Shown one piece after another: positions 55,941-64,000 of a stretch of 64,000 bases of DNA (position 1 is the first letter of the stretch; each line of letters begins with the position of its first letter). Location of the stretch: the NCBI RefSeq assembly GCF_016808335.1, contig NC_053149.1:19254733-19318732 (forward strand), given 5' to 3'. Origin of the DNA: Panicum virgatum. Lineage: Eukaryota; Streptophyta; Magnoliopsida; Poales; Poaceae. A model generated the notes under the pieces. The model made no database searches and was not told the DNA's origin. It saw nothing but the letters and a program-made list of their open reading frames with translations. Made by a program: the position numbers and the translations under genes.

Positions 55941-56871
55941 ACTACTCTGTTTCCTCGACTGCTACTCAGGCTACCACCAGATAGTGCTCAAGGAAGAGGA
56001 CCAGATCAAGACTGCGTTCATCACTCTGTTTGGAACATATGCATACAAGACAATGTCCTTCGGATTGAAGAACGCGGGAGGAACTTATCAAAGGGCAATT
56101 CAAATGTGCTTTGCCAATCAGCTCCACCGCAATGTCGAAGCATATGTTGATGACGTGGTCGTCAAGACTAGAAATCAAGATGACCTCATTGCAGACCTAG
56201 AAGAAACCTTCAGCAGTCTGCGGCGATTTTGTTGGAAACTGAATCCAACCAAGTGTGTCTTTGGAGTACCTTCCGAAAAATTGCTCGGGTTCATTGTCAG
56301 CAACCAAGGCATCGAGGCCAACCTAGAAAAGATCACAGCAATCGTGGACATGGAGGCTCCAGCCACAGTCAGAGATGTGCAGAAGCTCACAGGCTGCATG
56401 GCAGCCCTGAACAGGTTCATCTCCCGTATGGGGGAGAGAGGACTACCCTTTTTCAAACTTCTGAAGCGTCAAGATAAATTCAAGTGGACAGAAGAAGCCG
56501 AGCGAGCCCTGTAGGATCTCAAGCAGCATTTGCAGTCTCCTCCAATCCTTACTGCTCCACTACCGGGCGAAAGCCTACTCTTATACATCGCGGCAACTAC
56601 TCACGTCATCAGTACGGTGATAGTAATTGAGCGCGAAGAAGCAGGCCATGTATTTGGAGTATAGAGGCCGGTCTACTTTGTTGGCGAGGTACTTTCTGAG
56701 TCCAAGGTACGATACCCTGCGATCCAAAAACTACTCTATGCAATCCTAATTACTTCAAGGAAGCTACGCCATTATTTCGACGAATACAAGATTTCGGTGG
56801 TTACTGATTTCCCATTGGCGGATATACTCCACAACCAAGATGCCACCGGACGGATTTCAAAATGGGCAGTT
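55941..56871 (+). pseudogene. Tat-lineage gypsy RT and RNase H fragment
   Basis: The frame opens mid-RT at LLCFLDCYSGYHQI and includes MSFGLKNAGGTYQRAIQ, the catalytic EAYVDDVVVKT, CVFGVPSEKLLGFIVS and IEANLEKITAI. The connection and RNase H regions follow (ALx[33 protein letters not shown]) and end at GRISKWAV. In-frame TAG codons are at about 56513-56515 and 56662-56664. The motif wording is that of RIRE2/Retand-like Tat elements. It is cut on the left by the copia LTR break and on the right by an Athila-like LTR. Confidence 0.85.
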
Positions 56872-57517
56872 TGTTGGCGCCTACCAACGTCACCTAGCGA
56901 TGACGCCCGCAGATGCCAATTTGGGACGGCAGTATTTCATGAACCACGAATAGATCCGCAAGCGCACGGAATACCGCTGTAGCATTTTACCCGGGAGTAT
57001 ACCGGAATGTGTGTGTGTGTGTTCTATTCTCTACCCCCTTCTATTTATAGCAGGGAGCCACCAACCGCAGCACCCCAAACCGACATCGTGAGCCAACAGG
57101 GAAGTGCCACGTGCCTTGGTTGAGGCGGTGGGGCCCACGGGCTTGGCCGGCCGACCAGGTAGGTCGGTTGGCCTGCCCGGGCCGCCAACCGCCCCCAACT
57201 TCCTGGAGTAGGCTTGTCTTGGTCTCCCCTTGTCCTAAAGTTGAGGCACGGCCTGCCCCAGCTGGGTTTGCTTCAGTTCTTGGGCTTCACTTGGTCCATT
57301 TGAGCCTGAATCGGTACTCTGATATTTTCTGTGATTTTGTGTCGGGCCAAAGTGTGATTGTAACCTGCATATTAGCTTGAAAACACAACTTGCATATTCT
57401 AAAAGGTAAAGTGTGATTTAGGAACTTTATTGGATAAGGATGTGTGTAAGAAATGCAAACTCTCATGATTTTCTGATCAAGTTGACATCTGGAAATGGTC
57501 GTTAGTGAGCGTCAACA
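56872..57517 (-). mobile_element. Athila-like 3' LTR
   Basis: The minus strand runs TGTTGACGCTCACTAACG to GTAGGCGCCAACA, 646 bp, with CTATAAATAG at 57041-57050. A polypurine tract AGCTTGGGGGATCTT abuts its start, so it is the 3' LTR of a minus-strand element. It interrupts the Tat RNase H after KWAV. A GT microsatellite lies at 57009-57021. Confidence 0.7.
57041..57050 (-). promoter_or_regulatory. TATA box of the Athila-like LTR
   Basis: The minus strand reads CTATAAATAG, followed by GAAGGGGGTAGAG, in the expected middle part of the LTR. Confidence 0.5.
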
Positions 57518-58921
57518 AGATCCCCCAAGCTGTCCTTTGCTCGTCCTGAGCAAAGTAGGACAAATCAGGTTGTTCATCAGAAAATCACTTTGACTCGTAT
57601 CTTACCAGTCATGTCATAGTCTGAAGCAAAGAGATTCATCTATAAGCTTAAATAAGTTGGTTAGCATACCTTTGCTCAATTACCTTACTCCCTCATGGGG
57701 CTTTTTAGCTGTCTCCTTGTCTTGGGCTGTTGAGAGTTAGAATGGTGCATAAATCAGTACTCGTTCATAGATCCTCAATCCATCTGGAGACACTTTTTTG
57801 AAAGATTTTTGAAAACTTGGCAAAGCTAAAAGATAACTCTCTCAAGGCACTCATCTTGTATTTCCTTACCAGGGCAGTGTTTGCCTTTGATCTTCCCTAC
57901 TACTACAAGCCTTTGTGGAGCTTAAGGTAGGATAAGAATATGGCACACTTGTATTCTATTTATTGTAAAGTCAAAGAGAGGATCCATAGAGAAGCAAGTC
58001 ATGCAATCTCGATCAAAAGGTGCAAGTGTATGAATGGATGGATAGATGGATGAATATGGCTTACTCCTTGAGGTAATGGCTTTTCTCTCTCGAATCATCC
58101 CTGTCTCTCTCTCTTTTTTTTAGACATGGTTACCCCCTTTTTCTCTCCTTTTTTTTGGGTCATGCTTCTTTAGCATGCCATCTTTTCTCTTCTTTTTAGG
58201 GCAACCATAATCTGACTTTATTTTATTTCAGGAATGATCTACGAGAGAGATCACCAAGACATGGAGCATTTATAGATGTGAAGTGGATGGTGGTGCTAAT
58301 TCCCAGTGTAGGAATATAACAAATGGATGGAACATGTACGTGCTTATGATCGAGAAAGCATGAAGAGCATCTTACTAGGGTCACCCAATTTGACAAAACT
58401 CAACAGAATATCAAGCAGCATATGTATAAGGGGTTTTCATGGAATATGACATATGGCTCTGGTAGGACATTGCATATCGCTGGGAAACTTGCCTTTTATT
58501 TTTTTAAAATTTTCTTTTATCAAAAACAACTCCAGACTTCAAGCATCACTAGAAGAAGCTTGCATAACCTTATTTAACATATCTAAACTCACAACAACTT
58601 AGACTCGGATCAAGCATATGCAACCCACGAAACTTTCAGGTTTATTGGCAACATAATTATATAACCAACGAATATAAACTCAGGAGAACTCTTATTTTCA
58701 AACTAGGCACAACAGACATGATAGAGCAAAGCAAAACTCATCCTTTCAAATTATCAAAAGGGAGTTAAAACATTCTTACCGCGCATCATGGAAAAGGGAA
58801 ATAATGCAGTAAATTTTTATTTTGTTTTTGGAAGTTTTTATCAATTTTTATTGAAAGCAAATAAAGGGATACAGTTGACTTAGGGGAGGGAACCTCCCCC
58901 AAGCTAGCTCTTAGTTTAGGG
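57518..58921 (-). other. Athila-like 3' internal non-coding region
   Basis: It contains, on the minus strand, TTTGCTCAGGACGAGCAAAG just upstream of the polypurine tract, a motif I associate with grass Athila elements. The rest is AT-rich with T and CT runs and no protein homology. Pol is missing between this region and the gag-protease remnant to the right, so a large internal deletion is likely. Confidence 0.5.
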
Positions 58922-59338
58922 TCAAAAAGCAGGACCTTTCTCCATACCTGATCGGGTTAAGGTCGTTTTGTCCGTACCTGGAGAAGTAGTAGTGGTCGAT
59001 GACGTCTTGTTCTTCTTGCGCCACACCTTCTTGGTCTTCTTTTATGGCGTAGGCGGCGCAGGAACAGGATCCTTTGATTTACCCTTCTTGTTAGACCTTT
59101 TTGAGTTCACTGGATCTTCTTTCATAAGTGTCTTCATAAAAGGTATAAGACTATCTTTCTGAGAGGGTGTGACTTCGACTTCTTTGATTTTCTGAGGATT
59201 TGGCCCAAATTTGACCTAGATCATCAAGCATTGCTCTTTCTTGGGTCGGAAGTCAAATTTCTCCTCTTTACCATTGATATGGAGTCAGATTACTCCGGCC
59301 CCAACATCAATATGTGCATCTGCTGTATTGAGGAACGG
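58922..59338 (-). pseudogene. Athila-like gag-protease fragment
   Basis: The minus strand encodes TPFLNTADAHIDVGAGVI, stop, LHINGKEEKFDFRPKKEQCL, then stop, KFGPNPQKIKEVEVTPSQK, a Lys-rich linker, stop, and KKTKKVWRKKNKTSSTTTTSP. This is the C-terminal gag/protease part of Athila-type polyproteins. Three in-frame stops show that it is dead. It is truncated on the right by the long LTR. Confidence 0.7.
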
Positions 59339-62300
59339 TGTCGCAGCCCCGCCCAAATTAATCCGGCTTAAGTGCACTAACCATCATTAAAATGACAATC
59401 AGGGTTAACACGCACTTAAAACGGAGTAATCCGGTAGTGCTGTCGGGTAAAATCCCGATTAAACCACTTGAAACAGGATCGACAAAGCAGTCCAGAGAAT
59501 GCAACATTCCACAAATTTTACAGCACAGAGTACGAAATTGAATTATTATTGCAAACCAAGTTTGAATTTATAAAAGTACAACAGAGTTTAAGTTTGACGG
59601 AAAACGAACGATAGTCTAGCGACGAAACAAGACGTCATGATGAAGCCCATACATGATGTCAGCTACATCCTCAGATGTACCACTTGAAAAACAAAGCCAC
59701 AAGCAAGGCTGAGTATACTAATACTCAGCAAGGCTTACCCGACTAAGGGTATACTTAGCCCTTTATCTAGACATGCAAGGCTTTTGGCTTGAGGGGTTTG
59801 TTTTGCCGAAAAGCAGTAAAGAGTAGATCCTTAATTTCAGGTTTTAGCTTCCAAATTCTAGTTCAATTAACCATTCTATGTGAGCATCTATCCAATAGCA
59901 TACATGGTGGGAAATAATTATCTTTCATCATCCAACCAACCATATTCATCATCATCTTTCACTTCTTACTCTATGTGGAAAAAGGGTTAAGCAGTCCCAA
60001 ACCGTGAGAAGCGGACGATTCGAATCAAATTTGTTAACCTGGCCAGGTAGACCTAACTCACACGTATGGGAACCAAGTCACCCACACGATTTTTCCCCTT
60101 TCTTTCCGGGTTGTGGATCAGGGTCACCCACCTCGACTACAAGAATCCACGCCACGGTACGACGCATGGTCGTGAGCCTTCTTGCACCCGCATGTGGCCG
60201 CATGAGAACAACGTTCAAAGAGGGTGAGGGAAAAGTCCACTCGCCGGGCCGATCAGGTACTTAAGCTTACCGATTACCATATTTCTCGGCATGTGGTTAG
60301 TACGTTCAAAAGATTAACCACCACTACCACACACTGCGGCCTTATCCATTTTCACTAAACAGACGGGGTATCACAAGTACCACAACCCCGCCCGTGAGCC
60401 TTATAGTTGCAGTATGTAGTAGACATTCAACTCCTATAATTCTCGCGAGTGACAGGAAATCACTCGACTTCCACCGAACCATTAGCCTAGCCATCTAGCG
60501 ACCTACACGTACTAATGTTCAAGCATAGGTACCTAGGATTATGCAGCTAAGGTTCCAAGCAACTCCTGTAAACTTAAATGCGCAAGTAGATAGAAACAAT
60601 AATAAGTTACATAAATTTAAAATAGATAGGACATGCTCCGGGGCTTGCCTGGGATTAACACTAGGTCAGTGTTAGTTAGAGAATAACTGCTCGGCGAGCA
60701 TCTTCCTTCGGTCATGCACATCGGGATCCATCCATACATCTTCTAGATGTGTCCACCATTCACCGTCTTCTGGCTCGGCTTCAACGTCACATCCTTCACG
60801 TGGTTCATCTATCATACCTAAATGAAATGCAGCAATGCATATGTATGAATGCACAGTTTCGAGTTGCTCAACAATGTAGATGTTATTATTTTACCTTCAC
60901 GATAAAGTTGTAGTCCAACATGATGTGAGTTTGGATGTGAACTTCTTAATTAACATTTCCTGGGCAGTCATTTATAGAGTAGTTATTTGACACAACTTAG
61001 TTCATAAAATCAAAGTGGGGTTTTCATTATATACCAAAACATACAAAAGTTATTTCTTCTAACAAAACTAAAGATAACATGCTTTGTCCAAAACTATAAT
61101 TACCCATAGCTCATGGGGTTGAAATTTTGATGCAAGGAGCAAAACTGAAGTACCAACTTACAATAAAATTTTCAGCTATTTTCATGAAGCAGATTAAACA
61201 TGAATAATAAGTTAAACAACTTTTGCTGGGATAAAGATCTATTTTTACAGGACAAATTAGGAAGTTATTGATTCTCAAACTTGGCATGCAGGTTCATCTA
61301 CTCAAACTCAAGCTCTAGTAAAACTATGAGATTTTTCTAATGAAGGAAACTAGGGTTTTTGTTTTACAAAGTTTATTCATGATTAAATCGAAAGGACTAG
61401 TTATACATTACTAAAAATTCCCAAAAATTTTCTATAGCATCTAGAAACAAAGCTAAGTCTGTTTTAAAAATTTAAGCTCAATAAAACTAGTATATAACCC
61501 TGTGGATTTAATTCTATTTAACCTAGGCATAAACCAAGATCTAATGAAACCTATAGCTAGATTTGTCAAAATGTCCTCAAATTTTTACAGTAAGCTATTA
61601 ATATAGGGTGTAGCACTCTATCCAAAAACTAGCCTTAGTTCATGAATACAACAGGAGATACATTTGTGTGCTATTTAATCTAATCTTTATCCTAGATTAA
61701 AATAGAAGCATAATATGAACATGTGACTGTAACAAAAGTTGTAGGTTTTGATCTAAGTATTCCAAAACATTTTAGTTTGAATTTTTATGATTTTATACGA
61801 TTTTATATGGAATTTACAAGTTTGCTGTTTTTGAAAACAAAAGAAAAAGGAAACGAACTTTTGCATCTAGGCCCTTGGATTTCTGTTTCTTCTCACGGGA
61901 GGTCCTTGGCGGAACTGGTCAGAACAGGGGAGGGTCGGACGGCCGTTTTCCGGTGAGGTTCGGCCCCGGCGGCGAGGGGGAAGTTAGGGAAAAGGGTGAG
62001 GGGGCTCGTGCGCACCTGCCGGTGGTCTCAGTTGGGGCTGAGGTGGCCTGTGGTGGCCTGTCCGCGGGCGCCGGCGGCCGGCGGCCGCCCTGTGTCGCGG
62101 CTGCGCCGCTCCGGTGAGGGAAAGAGAGCGAGGAGTGGTCGGGGAGCTTCAGGGGGAGGTCGTGGAGCGATTCCCGGGCTTAGTTTGGGCGAAGGGAGAC
62201 TGGAGGTGGGAGCTCCACGGGAGCAGGGCGACGGCGGCCATGGGGTGCCGCGGCGGCAGCTCGCCGGTGGCTTGGGGCGGTGGTGAACGGGCTTGGGAGG

Positions 62301-63257
62301 ACCAGTGAGGGCTGACAAAGCTCACTAGGGATACGGTTGGGGGAGAGGAAAAGCGGAGGAGGGGGCTCCGTGGGAGCAGAACGACGGCAATGGCGCCTGT
62401 GGCGCGCTGAGCGACGGGAAGAGGGGCTCGGCTCTGGAATAGGCAAAACAGAGAGTAGAAAACGAACTTGGCTTCGTTGGATGGTTAAGCAGCGACGAGA
62501 GGGTTCGACGAGGCGACGCGTGGTGGTGCCGGCGACGAGACGGCGACGAACGACGTGAGCAGAGAAGGAGATGGAGTTGATGGCAGTCTCGTGATTAACT
62601 CGAAGTTCAAAACTCCAGTTCGTAAACTCTATTTTTCTCCCTATTCCAAAGGTCAAATGAAAAACTTTTGAATATAAAACTTGCTTAAATTTTCGAGATC
62701 TACAACTTTCGTTTTAGGCGCTTTTTCATTTGAGGCTTCGTTTGAAAAATAAAATTTAAAACTTGAATGTATTTGAAAATATCGTATACACTTCGGAAAT
62801 CAACTTTTTCTCCCATTTTTGTGTAGCAACTCGAAAAACTTTGAACATGAAAGTTGTTCGTATTTTGAAAACCTACAACTTTAGTTTTGGACAAAAATTC
62901 ATTTGAGCTATATTTTAGAAATTATTTTCAAAGCAGATTAGTTTGAAATTTGACAGATAGTTTAAATCTTTGAATAATACGGTTCAAAGGACCTGTCATT
63001 TTATGTTCAAACTTTTATTTTCTCTCTTTGACTTCAACAAAACTTTGATTTAACGTGATTTTAGAGAGATGCCTACTCAATTTCATATGTATACTTGCAT
63101 TGGTTTACAAAATTATTTATGGTTTCTGACCTATGCATCTATACACATACACATGCATGCACACATAAATGTATTCGATTCCATTTTCTTGGTTGATTAT
63201 GCATGATATCATATTTAATATTTCTTACTTAGCATTTTAAAACTCTGGGATGTCACA
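59339..63257 (-). mobile_element. 3.9-kb LTR, probably of a Tekay/Del-type chromovirus
   Basis: The plus strand starts TGTCGCAGCCCC at the Athila junction and ends GGGATGTCACA, so on the minus strand the LTR runs TGTGACATCCC to GGCTGCGACA. A polypurine tract AAGGGGGGGTAGGC lies at 63258-63271. Very long LTRs beginning TGTGACA are typical of Tekay/Del elements in grasses. The interior includes a GC-rich patch (61900-62560) and AT-rich tracts and encodes no recognised protein. No second LTR is in the window. Confidence 0.65.
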
Positions 63258-64000
63258 GCCTACCCCCCCTTAAAAAGAATCTCGTCCCGAGATTTCGATC
63301 GAAAGACTCTCAAGGGAAGAGGAGTAGACTAACCATCAAAGCTAGTAGGATAAAGTCAAAATAGAGAAGGTTGATGTTGGCGATATGATCTTTTGCAGAT
63401 AAGGATTGAGAACTTAGAGATAGTTTAGGAAGCAAGGTATAAGAAACACGATATCCCCTACAATTTTATCCGATTGGTAACTTGTCCAACTTTGTGTGTT
63501 TTATGCCCTCTTGTTCCAATGGTAATGGCATAGATTGCTTGAGCATCTAAGCAGATTAAATAGAGTCCCTTGTCTACCACCTATTGGAGTCTTCCCACGT
63601 TCACATCCATTACCAGTTCCTTCGATGATTGTCCTCTTCGCGTCTTCAGAAGAAAGGCTTACTCGATTTGGGATCCGATATATATATCTCCAGACAGACA
63701 ATAGAGACAGAGTTGAGGAAGGCTCACGCGACACCTGCGCGTGCCGAGTAATAGAACCTGGTGTTGGTTGTCCACAGAAGGCCCTCATTTTCGTTGTAGC
63801 ATTGCCAGTCATTACTAATAACACCACTACCGAGCATATCTCTAACCAGAATTTCCGAGTATGGTATTATAAGAAAGATGGATAGCGAAATAATGCATGG
63901 ACGAGTATTATGAAAAGATGGATAGCAAAGAGATGATCCAAGTACAAGGTATGGTGTATGAGTGGTAGAGATTAATCGTGCCACTGTGTGAACTAATCAA
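63258..64000 (-). other. 3' internal region of the long-LTR element, runs off the window
   Basis: Starts with the polypurine tract and AGATTCTTTTTAAGG on the minus strand, then non-coding sequence to the window end. No pol homology is reached. Confidence 0.5.

Noticed and set aside
62028..62656. Overlapping open frames of 96-158 aa
   Set aside because: They fall in the GC-rich part of the long LTR, occur on both strands and carry no motif.

Overview
This window looks like nuclear DNA of a grass, probably a panicoid. The evidence is two multi-exon plant genes with GT-AG introns, grass-type MITEs and MULEs, and nested plant LTR retrotransposons filling much of the right half. No bacterial, organellar or CRISPR-like structure was seen.

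Left part (1-31 kb) is gene-bearing. It holds: LTR-derived tandem units and a hAT-like element (0.6-2.9 kb); an unrecognised gene remnant (3.0-3.6 kb); a sarcosine oxidase pseudogene split by two MITEs with 8-bp target duplications (4.3-5.6 kb); an unrecognised 237-aa protein gene on the minus strand (10.6-11.35 kb) with a decayed MULE just upstream of its start codon (11.4-15.7 kb); an intact SR splicing-factor gene of 13 coding exons and 261 aa (19.06-23.22 kb); a 900-bp fold-back element (24.5-25.4 kb); and a two-exon DSS1/SEM1 proteasome-subunit gene of 74 aa (27.01-28.65 kb).

Right part (31.4-64 kb) is almost all transposable elements. A complete MuDR-like element with 9-bp target duplication lies at 31.4-36.4 kb and has a solo LTR inside its transposase gene. 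A copia 3' LTR begins at 37.2 kb. It is split by a roughly 9.8-kb non-autonomous gypsy-type element (38.47-48.27 kb, duplication CTTTC). That element contains a solo LTR of its own family (38.61-39.04 kb) and a young 5.56-kb chromovirus (40.65-46.21 kb, duplication TCGAT). Then follow an LTR fragment, a further LTR of the 38-kb family, a gag-only copia element, Tat-lineage reverse transcriptase, an Athila-like 3' end, and a 3.9-kb LTR that runs to the window edge.

The host genes are unrelated housekeeping functions and do not form a pathway. I found no undescribed biological system that I can defend. The most unusual signals are palindromic iteron arrays in MULE and copia termini that share an 11-mer, a chromovirus disrupted by one amber codon, premature stops that look like C-to-T decay across several elements, and a possible alternative terminal exon in the SR gene.
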